This document shows positions 7,799-15,630 of a stretch of DNA of 64,000 nucleotides, in pieces. Location of the stretch: positions 1 through 64,000 of the forward strand of contig NZ_JADWYM010000023.1 of assembly GCF_022414535.1 (NCBI RefSeq), written 5' to 3'. Each line of letters starts with the position of its first letter. The first letter of the stretch is position 1. Origin of the DNA: Streptomyces sp. MUM 2J. GTDB taxonomy: Bacteria; Actinomycetota; Actinomycetes; Streptomycetales; Streptomycetaceae. The position numbers and the translations under genes are program-made. The notes under the pieces are model-generated. The model ran no database searches. It was not told where the DNA came from and saw nothing but the letters and a program-made list of their open reading frames with translations.

Positions 7799-8814
7799 GC
7801 AAGCCGGTCCGGCCGGTCAAGGCCGCCGTCCTCAGCGCCGGTTCGTGGGGCACGGCCTTCGGAAGGGTGCTCGCCGACGCCGGGTGCGAGGTCGTGCTCT
7901 GGGCGCGCCGCGCCGAGGTCGCCGGGGCGATCAACTCCACCCGCACCAACCCCGACTACCTGCCCGGCGTCGAGCTCCCGGAGAACGTCCGGGCCACCAC
8001 CGACCCCGCCGAGGCCGCGGCCGGCGCCGACTTCACGGTCCTGTCCGTGCCGTCCCAGACCCTGCGTGCCAACCTCGCGCAGTGGACGCCGCTGCTCGCG
8101 CCGGACACCGTCCTGGTCTCCCTGATGAAGGGCGTCGAACTCGGCACGACCATGCGGATGAGCGAGGTCATCGAGGACGTCGCCAAGGTCGGCAGGGACC
8201 GCGTCGCCGTGGTCACCGGCCCCAACCTGGCTCGCGAGATCGCCGCACGGATGCCGGCCGCGTCCGTCGTCGCCTGCACCGACGAGTCCGTCGCCCGGCG
8301 CCTGCAGGCCGCCTGCCACACGCCGTACTTCCGGCCGTACACCAACACCGACGTCGTCGGCTGCGAACTGGGCGGCGCGGTGAAGAACGTCATCGGCCTC
8401 GCCGTCGGCATCGCGGACGGCATGGGCCTCGGCGACAACGCCAAGGGCTCGCTCATCACCCGCGGGCTCGCCGAGACCACCCGGCTGGGTCTGGCGATGG
8501 GCGCCGACCCGCTCACCTTCTCCGGGCTCGCGGGCCTGGGCGACCTGGTCGCGACCTGCTCCTCGCCGCTGTCCCGCAACCACACCTTCGGCACCAACCT
8601 CGGCAAGGGCATGACCCTCCAGGAGACCATCGCGGTCACCAAGCAGACCGCCGAGGGCGTCAAGTCCTGCGAGTCGGTGCTCGATCTGGCCCGCCGGCAC
8701 GGCGTCGACATGCCGATCACCGAGACGGTCGTCGGCATCGTGCACGAGGGCAAGGCCCCGGTGGTGGCCCTCAAGGAGCTGATGTCGCGCAGCGCGAAGC
8801 CCGAGCGGCACTGA
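7795..8814 (+). CDS. gpsA: NAD(P)-dependent glycerol-3-phosphate dehydrogenase
   Basis: Makes sn-glycerol-3-phosphate from dihydroxyacetone phosphate for phospholipids; 339 aa, family length. N-terminal Rossmann segment AAVLSAGSWGTAFGRVLADA (the first Gly of the usual GxGxWG is Ala-Gly here), GPNLAREIA at about 143, the catalytic-lysine region GGAVKNVIGLAVGIADG at about 195, and SGLAGLGDLVATCSSPLSRN. The GTG start overlaps the stop of the upstream acyltransferase. A separate promoter for ddlA follows. Confidence 0.97.
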   Translation: MSKPVRPVKAAVLSAGSWGTAFGRVLADAGCEVVLWARRAEVAGAINSTRTNPDYLPGVELPENVRATTDPAEAAAGADFTVLSVPSQTLRANLAQWTPLLAPDTVLVSLMKGVELGTTMRMSEVIEDVAKVGRDRVAVVTGPNLAREIAARMPAASVVACTDESVARRLQAACHTPYFRPYTNTDVVGCELGGAVKNVIGLAVGIADGMGLGDNAKGSLITRGLAETTRLGLAMGADPLTFSGLAGLGDLVATCSSPLSRNHTFGTNLGKGMTLQETIAVTKQTAEGVKSCESVLDLARRHGVDMPITETVVGIVHEGKAPVVALKELMSRSAKPERH

Positions 8815-8855
8815 GCGGGGGCCGCACGGCGCCGGACGAAGGGGACCGCCGAACG

Positions 8856-8884
8856 CTGACTCGGGCCCTACGGGCGGGTACGCT
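8856..8884 (+). promoter_or_regulatory. Probable ddlA promoter
   Basis: CTGACT (-35), 17-nt spacer, TACGCT (-10). The predicted transcription start falls 1-3 nt before the ddlA ATG, so the mRNA would be leaderless or nearly so, consistent with the lack of a Shine-Dalgarno sequence there. Confidence 0.65.
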
Positions 8885-8893
8885 CATCGCGAT

Positions 8894-10051
8894 ATGAGCA
8901 CCGAGAACCTCCCCCAGAGCCCTGATCAGCAGCCCCGCAAGCCGCGCGTGGCCGTCGTGTTCGGTGGGCGCAGCTCCGAACACGGGATCTCCATGGTCAC
9001 GGCCGGCGCCGTGCTGAGCGCCATCGACCGGACGCGCTACGACGTCCTGCCGATCGGCATCACCCGGGAAGGCCGCTGGGTGCTGACGGCCGACGAGCCC
9101 GAGCGGATGGCCATCGCCGACCGCCGCACCCCCGAGGTCGAGGATCTGGCGGAGTCCGGCGAGGGCGGCGTGGTGCTCCCCGTCGACCCCGCGAGCCGCG
9201 AGGTCGTCTACAGCGAGCCCGGCTCGGTGCCCAAGGCGCTCGGCGAGGTCGACGTGGTCTTCCCGGTGCTGCACGGCCCGTACGGCGAGGACGGCACCCT
9301 CCAGGGACTGCTGGAGCTGTCCGGGGTGCCGTACGTGGGCTCGGGCGTGCTCGCCTCGGCCGTCGGCCAGGACAAGGAGTACATGAAGCGGGTCTTCACC
9401 TCCTTCGGGCTCGCCGTCGGCCCGTACACCGTGATCCGGCCGCGCGAGTGGGAGCAGGACCGGCCCGCCGCCCGCAAGGGGATCGTCGACTTCGCCGGTG
9501 AGCACGGCTGGCCGCTGTTCGTGAAGCCGGCCCGCGCGGGTTCGTCGATCGGCATCACCAAGGTCGACGACCTCTCCGGCCTGGACGAGGCGATCGCCGA
9601 GGCCCACCGCCACGACCCCAAGATCCTGATCGAGGCCGCGCTGCGGGGCCGCGAGATCGAGTGCGGCGTCCTGGAGTTCCAGGACGGTCCGCGCGCCTCC
9701 GCGCCCGCCGAGATCCCGCCGCCGGACGCCCACGCGTACTACGACTTCGAGGCCAAGTACATCGACTCCACCCCCGGCATCGTGCCCGCCCCGCTGACCG
9801 GCGAGGAGACCGCCGAGGTGCAGCGGCTCGCGGTGCAGGCCTTCGAGGCGGCGTCGTGCGAGGGCCTCGTCCGCGCGGACTTCTTCCTCACCGAGGACGG
9901 CACGTTCGTGATCAACGAGATCAACACCATGCCCGGTTTCACACCCATCTCGATGTACCCGCAGATGTGGCAGGCGAGCGGAATCGGCTACCGGGAACTG
10001 GTGGACCGGCTCATCCAGGCGGCGCTGCGCCGTTCGACCGGCCTGAGGTAG
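8894..10051 (+). CDS. ddlA: D-alanine--D-alanine ligase
   Basis: ATP-grasp ligase (385 aa) joining two D-Ala for peptidoglycan. N-terminal RVAVVFGGRSSEHGISMVTA contains the conserved Glu of subsite 1. PVLHGPYGEDGTLQGLLEL (about residue 117) and YVGSGVLASAVGQDKEYMK follow. The ATP-grasp core has LFVKPARAGSSIGITKV and the metal-binding FVINEINTMPGF near the C-terminus. A normal vegetative Ddl is expected; there are no vanHAX genes nearby. It converges on the DUF3515 gene across a long palindrome. Confidence 0.97.
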   Translation: MSTENLPQSPDQQPRKPRVAVVFGGRSSEHGISMVTAGAVLSAIDRTRYDVLPIGITREGRWVLTADEPERMAIADRRTPEVEDLAESGEGGVVLPVDPASREVVYSEPGSVPKALGEVDVVFPVLHGPYGEDGTLQGLLELSGVPYVGSGVLASAVGQDKEYMKRVFTSFGLAVGPYTVIRPREWEQDRPAARKGIVDFAGEHGWPLFVKPARAGSSIGITKVDDLSGLDEAIAEAHRHDPKILIEAALRGREIECGVLEFQDGPRASAPAEIPPPDAHAYYDFEAKYIDSTPGIVPAPLTGEETAEVQRLAVQAFEAASCEGLVRADFFLTEDGTFVINEINTMPGFTPISMYPQMWQASGIGYRELVDRLIQAALRRSTGLR

Positions 10052-10151
10052 CCCTTCCCGGGCGTGCGGGGCCGCACCGGAACGCGGCTCCGCCCCCGGG
10101 GCGCGGCCGAGCGCCGCTCCTCGACGGGCGAACGCTGCCTGCCGCGGCACC

Positions 10152-10315
10152 AGGGGGTGTTCCGACAGTCCCGCACAGCACCCGCGGCGCCCGGTACGCA
10201 CTCTCGCCGCACCGGCCGTAAGTCCGGGTACATCCGGTACGAGGTCTTCCGTCCGGCACGCCGCGAGACGCACCGGACACCGCGGGCACCGCACCGGACC
10301 TTCGGAACACCCCCT
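10152..10315. repeat. 164-bp imperfect palindrome (MITE-like, or a large bidirectional terminator)
   Basis: The ends are a perfect 14-bp inverted repeat, AGGGGGTGTTCCGA (10152-10165) and TCGGAACACCCCCT (10302-10315). Complementarity continues imperfectly inward for about 50-60 nt on each side: left CACCCGCGGCGCCCGGTACG pairs with the complement of a right segment reading CCCGCGGTGTCCGGTGCG. The right terminus overlaps the last two bases of the DUF3515 stop codon. It fills most of the ddlA/DUF3515 intergenic gap. No clear target-site duplication is visible. Confidence 0.7.
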
Positions 10316-10799
10316 AGTCGGCTATCCCCTCCGGCACCGTCTTCCTGACCGCGGGTGCCAGATCCACCAGCGGTGACACGCCTTCGGCGGTCAGCTCCGC
10401 GGGGAGCGTGACCTCGACGTACGCCGTGCGCAGCGTCGTCGTGAACCGGTACGCCCCGCCGTCCTGCTTCTCCACCAGCCAGCCGACACCGTCCACCTCG
10501 ACCCCGTCGGCCTCGGTCGAGGACATCGAGGCGGGCCGCGGCACACCGCACCGCAGTATGATCGCCGGGTCCCCCCACCCCGCGGTCAACGCGGACGCGG
10601 GCTCGGGGTCCCGGCGATCGCGGCCGTCGACCTCGGACGGAAGTGCCCTGTCCAGGTCCCGGCACAGTCCGGACACCCTCGCCCCCGGCGAGGGAACCGC
10701 CGCCGCCGGACCGTCGTCCGTCGACGAGCAGCCTGCGGCAGCGGCGATCAGCAGGGCGAGTACGGGCAGACCGAGAGGCCGGTGACGGGAGAAGCTCAC
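10314..10799 (-). CDS. DUF3515 lipoprotein
   Basis: Predicted exported lipoprotein of 161 aa. The N-terminus has Arg/His charges, a hydrophobic stretch (LGLPVLALLIAAAA) and a lipobox ending at C24 (AAGC). The mature part matches actinobacterial DUF3515: LCRDLDRALPSEVDGRDRRD, GWGDPAIILRCGVPRP, then a VEVDGVGWLVEKQDGGAYRF strand region. The start is GTG. Function is unknown; the family is conserved beside ddlA and thiL in Streptomyces, suggesting but not proving an envelope role. The stop codon lies inside the neighbouring palindrome. Confidence 0.9.
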   Translation of the reverse strand: MSFSRHRPLGLPVLALLIAAAAGCSSTDDGPAAAVPSPGARVSGLCRDLDRALPSEVDGRDRRDPEPASALTAGWGDPAIILRCGVPRPASMSSTEADGVEVDGVGWLVEKQDGGAYRFTTTLRTAYVEVTLPAELTAEGVSPLVDLAPAVRKTVPEGIAD

Positions 10800-10819
10800 C
10801 GGCCAAGGGTAGACGGGGG

Positions 10820-11053
10820 CTACAGATGAACCACCGGGCAGGTCAGGGTGCGCGTGATGCCGTCCACCTGCTGGACCTTGGCAACCACCATGCGCCCCAG
10901 GCCGTCGACTGTGTCGGCCTGGGCCCGGACGATGACGTCGTACGGTCCTGTGACGTCCTCGGCCTGGATGACTCCGGGGATCTTGCTGATCGTCTCGGCG
11001 ACGGTCGACGCCTTGCCGACCTCCGTCTGGATCAGGATGTACGCCTGTACCAC
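10820..11053 (-). CDS. Stand-alone Lrp/AsnC ligand-binding (RAM) domain protein
   Basis: 77-aa protein equal to only the C-terminal effector domain of Lrp/AsnC regulators: VQAYILIQTEVGKASTVAET, ISKIPGV, AEDVTGPYDVIVRAQADTVD. It has no helix-turn-helix, so it cannot bind DNA by itself; such orphan domains form ring oligomers that bind amino acids and may modulate full-length family members. The GTG start follows GGAGG. It is divergent from thiL. Whether it partners NdgR or another Lrp protein is unknown. Confidence 0.88.
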   Translation of the reverse strand: MVQAYILIQTEVGKASTVAETISKIPGVIQAEDVTGPYDVIVRAQADTVDGLGRMVVAKVQQVDGITRTLTCPVVHL

Positions 11054-11259
11054 GGAACCTCCAGGGCGGCCACGAGGATCATGTGGGGAAAAGGAACGCC
11101 ACGGTATCGCGTCGCCGCTCGCCGCGGGGAGACCTGCGGGCACCCGCGCCCGCGTGCCGGGGCGCGGGCAGCCGGGAAGTCGACGGTCTCCTCGACCGTA
11201 TCGAGCACACCGGTCGGGCGCGACCGGGAACGGACAGAGGCAGAAGGGGAGCAAGGGAC

Positions 11260-12225
11260 ATGAAGGGCACTGTTGGTGAGCTCGGGGAGTTCGGGCTCAT
11301 CAGGGAGCTCACCTCCCGTCTCACCACCACTCCCGCGGTGCGGGTCGGCCCCGGTGACGACGCCGCGGTGGTGGCCGCGCCCGACCGCCGGGTCGTGGCC
11401 AGCACGGACATCCTGCTGGAGGGCAGGCACTTCCGGCGGGACTGGTCCACGGCCTACGACGTCGGCCGCAAGGCCGCCGCGCAGAACCTCGCGGACATCG
11501 CCGCGATGGGTGCCGTGCCGACCGCCCTGCTGCTCGGCCTGGTGGTACCGGCCGAGCTGCCGGTGACCTGGCCGACGGAGCTGATGGACGGCCTGCGCGA
11601 CGAGTGCCAGGTCGCGGGCGCCTCGGTGGTCGGCGGGGACGTGGTGCGCGGGGACACGATCATGGTGTCGATCACAGCCCTCGGCGACCTGCGCAACCAG
11701 GAGCCGGTGACCCGTGGGGGCGCACAGCCAGGAGACGTCGTCGCGGTGACGGGCTGGCTGGGCTGGTCCGCGGCCGGGTACGCCGTCCTCGCCCGCGGGT
11801 TCCGTTCGCCGCGCGCCTTCGTGGAGGCCCACCGTCGTCCCGAGCCGCCGTACCACGCGGGTCCGGCCGCCGCGGCACTCGGCGCCACCGCGATGTGCGA
11901 CGTGAGCGACGGGCTGGTCGCCGACCTCGGGCACATCGCCGAGGCGAGCAACGTCCGGATCGACGTCCGCTCCGGCGCGATCGACATCCCGACCCAGATG
12001 AACGATATCGGTCAGGCCGTCGGCGTCGATCCGCTGCAGTGGGTGCTCACCGGGGGCGAGGACCACGCGATCGTGGCGACCTTCCCGCCGGACGCCAAGC
12101 TGCCCGCCCGCTGGAAGGTGATCGGCGAGGTGCTCAACCCCTCGGCCCTGCCCCAGGTGACGGTCGACGGGGCGCCGTGGACCCGGAAGGGCGGCTGGGA
12201 CCACTTCGGGGACATCGAGTCATGA
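11260..12225 (+). CDS. thiL: Thiamine-monophosphate kinase
   Basis: ThiL (321 aa) phosphorylates thiamine phosphate to thiamine pyrophosphate with ATP. Family motifs are the metal-binding GPGDDAAVV (about residue 29), STDILLEGRHFRRDW, AAQNLADIAAMGA and CDVSDGLVADLGHIAEAS, followed by LTGGEDHAIVATF. The ATG at 11260 was chosen because the family N-terminus (VGELGEFGLI) follows and AAGGGGAG lies just upstream. It overlaps thiD by 4 nt (ATGA). Confidence 0.96.
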   Translation: MKGTVGELGEFGLIRELTSRLTTTPAVRVGPGDDAAVVAAPDRRVVASTDILLEGRHFRRDWSTAYDVGRKAAAQNLADIAAMGAVPTALLLGLVVPAELPVTWPTELMDGLRDECQVAGASVVGGDVVRGDTIMVSITALGDLRNQEPVTRGGAQPGDVVAVTGWLGWSAAGYAVLARGFRSPRAFVEAHRRPEPPYHAGPAAAALGATAMCDVSDGLVADLGHIAEASNVRIDVRSGAIDIPTQMNDIGQAVGVDPLQWVLTGGEDHAIVATFPPDAKLPARWKVIGEVLNPSALPQVTVDGAPWTRKGGWDHFGDIES

Positions 12226-13049
12226 CGCCGCCCAGGGTGCTGACCGTGGCGGGCTCGGACTCCGGTGGCGGCGCCGGGATCCAGGCCGACCTGAAGACGA
12301 TGCTCGCGCTCGGCGTGCACGGCATGAGCGTGGTCACCGCGGTCACCGCCCAGAACTCCCTGGGCGTGCAGGGCGCTTGGGAACTGCCCGCGGAGGCGGT
12401 GCGCGCCCAGTACCGCAGCGTCGTGGACGACATCGGCGTGCAGGCCGTGAAGACCGGGATGCTGGCCTCCGCCGAACTCGTCGAGACCGTCGCCGGATTG
12501 ATCGCCGCGACGGACGCGCCGGCGGTCGTCGACCCGGTGGGCGTCTCCAAGCACGGCGACCCGCTGCTGGCCGCCTCCGCGCTGGAGTCGGTGCGCACCA
12601 GGCTGCTGCCGGCCGCCACGGTCGCCACCCCGAACCTCGACGAGGTGGCGCAACTGACCGGCGTACGGGTCGAGTCCGAGCCGGACATGCGCCGGGCCGC
12701 GGCGGCCGTGCTGGAGTACGGGCCGCGCTGGGTGCTGATCAAGGGCGGTCATCTCGCCGCGGACGCGGCGAGGCCGGGCGGCGACCGGGCCGTGGACCTG
12801 CTCACCGACGGCTCCGACGAGCACTGGCTGCGCGCCCCCCGGTACGGCAACCGGCACACCCACGGAACCGGCTGCACCCTCGCCTCCGCCGTCGCCTGCG
12901 GTCTGGCCCGGGGGCGATCGGTGCCTCAGGCGGTGACGGCGGCCAAGGCGTACGTCACCGGGGCCATCGCCGCAGGGTTCGCGCTCGGCGGCGGGATCGG
13001 CCCCGTCGACCACGGATGGGACCTCGAACGGGGCGCGGGCGGTGCCTGA
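12222..13049 (+). CDS. thiD: Hydroxymethylpyrimidine/phosphomethylpyrimidine kinase
   Basis: Ribokinase-fold enzyme (275 aa) that phosphorylates HMP twice for thiamine synthesis. It begins MTPPRVLTVAGSDSGGGAGI, the ThiD substrate loop, then QADLKTMLALGVHGMSVVTA, the oxyanion-type GNRHTHGTGCTLASAVA near the C-terminus and KGGH before it. It is translationally coupled to thiL, giving a two-gene thiamine unit. No TPP riboswitch was recognised upstream of thiL. Confidence 0.96.
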   Translation: MTPPRVLTVAGSDSGGGAGIQADLKTMLALGVHGMSVVTAVTAQNSLGVQGAWELPAEAVRAQYRSVVDDIGVQAVKTGMLASAELVETVAGLIAATDAPAVVDPVGVSKHGDPLLAASALESVRTRLLPAATVATPNLDEVAQLTGVRVESEPDMRRAAAAVLEYGPRWVLIKGGHLAADAARPGGDRAVDLLTDGSDEHWLRAPRYGNRHTHGTGCTLASAVACGLARGRSVPQAVTAAKAYVTGAIAAGFALGGGIGPVDHGWDLERGAGGA

Positions 13050-13177
13050 CACCGGCCGCCCCCCTCCGGCCCGGTTCTCCGGGCCCGGCCGGTGAGGAAG
13101 GCACCCCGAACGAAGCCCGGACGCGCCTGCCCCGGCGACGTGGCGGCCGCGGGAGCAGGTGGCGTCCGGACATGCAG

Positions 13178-13206
13178 AAAGCCGGTCCACACGAGGTGGA
13201 CCGGCT
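13178..13206 (-). terminator. rpmB terminator
   Basis: 10-bp stem GCCGGTCCAC/GTGGACCGGC with a 5-nt loop (13181-13205), preceded on the + strand by AAA. On the minus strand the hairpin is therefore followed by UUU, a good intrinsic terminator for rpmB. Confidence 0.85.
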
Positions 13207-13249
13207 CAGTGCAGCTGACCGGACGGTGGCCGCGCGCTGTAGCGGAGCG

Positions 13250-13435
13250 TCAGCGCGAGACCTTGCCGGCCTTGATGCACGAGGTGCAAGCGTTCACGCG
13301 CTTCGGCGTCCCGCCGACCACGGTACGCACACGCTGGATGTTCGGGTTCCAGCGGCGGGACGTACGGCGGTGCGAGTGCGAGATGTTGTTGCCGAAGCCC
13401 GGCCCCTTGCCGCAGACGTCGCAGTTGGCAGCCAC
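13250..13435 (-). CDS. rpmB: 50S ribosomal protein bL28
   Basis: 61-aa L28 with N-terminal AANCDVCGKGPGFGNNISHS and the RRWNPNIQ block. It carries two Cys pairs (CDVC and CTSC), so this is the zinc-binding (C+) form; Streptomyces often have a Zur-controlled cysteine-free paralogue elsewhere. It is divergent from the FakA-like gene across 268 bp that hold two dyads. Confidence 0.97.
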   Translation of the reverse strand: MAANCDVCGKGPGFGNNISHSHRRTSRRWNPNIQRVRTVVGGTPKRVNACTSCIKAGKVSR

Positions 13436-13471
13436 GGGTCACTCCAAAGACTTCAGATGCACTAACGGTCA

Positions 13472-13517
13472 ATCCCGGCATGCCGGGATCGAGATCTCAG
13501 GATCTGTACGATCTGAG
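13472..13517. promoter_or_regulatory. Two adjacent dyads upstream of rpmB
   Basis: A perfect 18-bp palindrome ATCCCGGCATGCCGGGAT (13472-13489) is followed by an imperfect dyad CTCAGGATC-N5-GATCTGAG (13496-13517, one bulged base). Both lie 37-82 bp upstream of the rpmB start on its promoter side. They could be operators or hairpins in the rpmB leader. I do not recognise a known regulator's box. Confidence 0.5.
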
Positions 13518-13703
13518 AACTGAGTGGCGTTGCCAGGGGGGATAGACCCGATCAGGATCGGGCCAACCGGAGCAGCATACAACGGCTGCTTCCGTACAAC
13601 GAAACTACCATGGCAGCTCAGGGGACCGCCCCCGGCCCTCTTCCGGCGCACACCCCCTCAAGGTCTACGCTGCGTCCCGATCCAGCAGCTCAAGGAGGCG
13701 CAG

Positions 13704-15401
13704 GTGGCGCAGGTGCCGCAGACATTCCTCGATGCTCTCGCGGTGCGCACCTGGTGCGGCCTCGCGCTGGACGCGCTGGGGCGGGCGCGCGAGGAGATCG
13801 ACGCCATCAACGTCTACCCCGTCGCCGACGGGGACACCGGGACGAACCTCTACCTGACTGTCGAGTCCGCCGTCGCCGCCGTCGAGGCGGTCTTCACCGG
13901 GTACGAGGCGGGCGGCCCCGGCGAGGGCGCCGGCCCCTCGCTGGCCGACGCGGCGCGGGCGATGGCCCACGGGGCGCTCATCGGCGCCCGCGGCAACTCC
14001 GGAACCATCCTGGCGCAGCTGCTGCGCGGCATGTCCCAGGTGCTCGCCGCCGAGGAGGAGGGCATCCGGGCCGACGGGCAGGGACTCCGGCTCGCCCTGC
14101 GGCGGGCGGCCGATTCCGCCCGCCAGGCCGTCGTCCACCCCGTCGAGGGCACCGTGCTGTCGGTCGCCTCGGCCGCCGCCGAGGCTGCCGCCGGGGCCGA
14201 GGACGACTGCGGAGCGGTGGCGCGGGCCGCCTACGAAGGGGCCCGCGCGGCGCTCGCCGCGACGCCCGGCCAGCTGGCCGCGCTGCGGCGCGCCGGGGTC
14301 GTGGACGCGGGCGGACAGGGGCTGGTGGCGGTCCTGGCCGCGCTGGTGGAGACGTTCACCGGAGAGGCACCGGCGGCGACCCAGGCAGCTGTGCCCCACC
14401 CGCGCGTGCGGGTGCCGGTGGCCGGTGGGACAGGAGCGGCCGGCTGCCCCGACGGGACGGCCCCGCCCACGGAGGACGGGCCCGCCTTCGAGGTGATCTA
14501 CCTGCTGGAGGCCGACGACGACGCCGTCGCCCGGCTGCGGCGCCGGCTGGACTCCCTCGGCGACTCCCTGGTCGTCGTCGGCGGCGACGGGCTGTGGAAC
14601 GTCCATGTGCACGTCGACGACGCCGGCGCCGCCGTGGAGGCCGGGGTGGAGGCCGGACGGCCGTACCGGATCCGCATCACGCACTTCGGGGCGGGCGACG
14701 TGCACACCGCGCGCGGCGAGCGCCCGGCCCGCGAGCGGATCCAGCGGGCGGTCGTGGCCGTGGTGCCCGGCGAGGGCCTGGCCGGGCTGTACACCGAGGC
14801 CGGTGCGACCACCGTGCTCGCGCGCCCCGGGGAGCCGCCGGCGAGCGGGGAGCTCACCGAGGCCGTGCGGCGGGCCCACGCGCGCGAGGTCGTCCTGCTG
14901 CCCAACGACGCCGAGCTGCGCCACACCGCTGCCGCCGCCGCCGAGCAGGCCCGCGCGGAGGGGATCCGGGTGGCCCTGATCCCGACGCGCTCCGCGGTCC
15001 AGGGCATTGCCGCCCTGGCCGTGCACGAGCCCGACCGCCGCTTCGACGAGGACGTCGTCTCGATGACCTCGGCGGCGGGCGCCACCCGGTACGCCGAGCT
15101 CGCGGTGGCCGAGCGGCAGTCCTGGACGATGGCCGGCATCTGCCAGGCCGGTGACGTGCTCGGCCTCATCGACGGTGACGTGGCCGTCATCGGCACCGAC
15201 GTCATCCTCACCGCCGAGACCGTTCTGGACCGGATGCTGGCGGCCGGCGGCGAACTCGTCACGCTCGTCGTCGGCGACCAGGCCCCCGAGGGCGTCGCCG
15301 ACCGCCTGGAGGCCCGGGTGAGGGAGGCCTACCTGGCGGTCGACACCGTGGTGTACCGCGGCGGCCGGCAGGGAGCACTGCTGCTGATCGGCGTGGAGTG
15401 A
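13704..15401 (+). CDS. DAK2-domain protein, FakA-like fatty acid kinase subunit
   Basis: 565-aa protein with an N-terminal DAK2 (DhaL) ATP-binding domain (about residues 10-210): INVYPVADGDTGTNLYLT supplies the metal-binding aspartates, and GARGNSGTILAQLLRG, HPVEGTVLSV and DAGGQGLVAVLAAL follow. The C-terminal half (about 255-565) matches the FakA C-terminal domain, including VVVGGDGLWNVHVHVDDAG and AITHFGAGDV-like segments. FakA phosphorylates acyl chains held by FakB (DegV) proteins. No fakB is in the window. The GTG start with AAGGAGG just upstream decides the N-terminus. The rpmB-fakA-recG order matches that in Firmicutes, which supports orthology. Confidence 0.88.
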   Translation: MAQVPQTFLDALAVRTWCGLALDALGRAREEIDAINVYPVADGDTGTNLYLTVESAVAAVEAVFTGYEAGGPGEGAGPSLADAARAMAHGALIGARGNSGTILAQLLRGMSQVLAAEEEGIRADGQGLRLALRRAADSARQAVVHPVEGTVLSVASAAAEAAAGAEDDCGAVARAAYEGARAALAATPGQLAALRRAGVVDAGGQGLVAVLAALVETFTGEAPAATQAAVPHPRVRVPVAGGTGAAGCPDGTAPPTEDGPAFEVIYLLEADDDAVARLRRRLDSLGDSLVVVGGDGLWNVHVHVDDAGAAVEAGVEAGRPYRIRITHFGAGDVHTARGERPARERIQRAVVAVVPGEGLAGLYTEAGATTVLARPGEPPASGELTEAVRRAHAREVVLLPNDAELRHTAAAAAEQARAEGIRVALIPTRSAVQGIAALAVHEPDRRFDEDVVSMTSAAGATRYAELAVAERQSWTMAGICQAGDVLGLIDGDVAVIGTDVILTAETVLDRMLAAGGELVTLVVGDQAPEGVADRLEARVREAYLAVDTVVYRGGRQGALLLIGVE

Positions 15402-15554
15402 GCCCGACGGCTCCGAAGACCCCGCCGGGCGGTCCGTCGTCACGGCCCCGCCGGCGGGGGAGGAGACGCGACGGCGCGGGGCCGGGCGGTCCCGGTGGGG
15501 CGGGAGTCCGCGGGGGAGGCCGGACCGTGCCGTCCTGCGACCCGGGCGACCGGG

Positions 15555-15583
15555 CTGACCAGGGATTCCCCAAGACGTATACG
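15555..15583 (+). promoter_or_regulatory. Probable recG promoter
   Basis: CTGACC (-35), 17-nt spacer, TATACG (-10), 48 nt upstream of the proposed recG ATG in otherwise very GC-rich DNA. Confidence 0.6.
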
Positions 15584-15630
15584 AGCCCTGTCGCCACCGG
15601 TCCGCGGCATTGTCAGCGCCGTGGTGTGCA

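Noticed and set aside
11083..11259. In-frame 59-codon upstream extension of thiL
   Set aside because: It has no ThiL homology and crosses the divergent promoter of the Lrp-domain gene; the ATG with RBS at 11260 fits the family.
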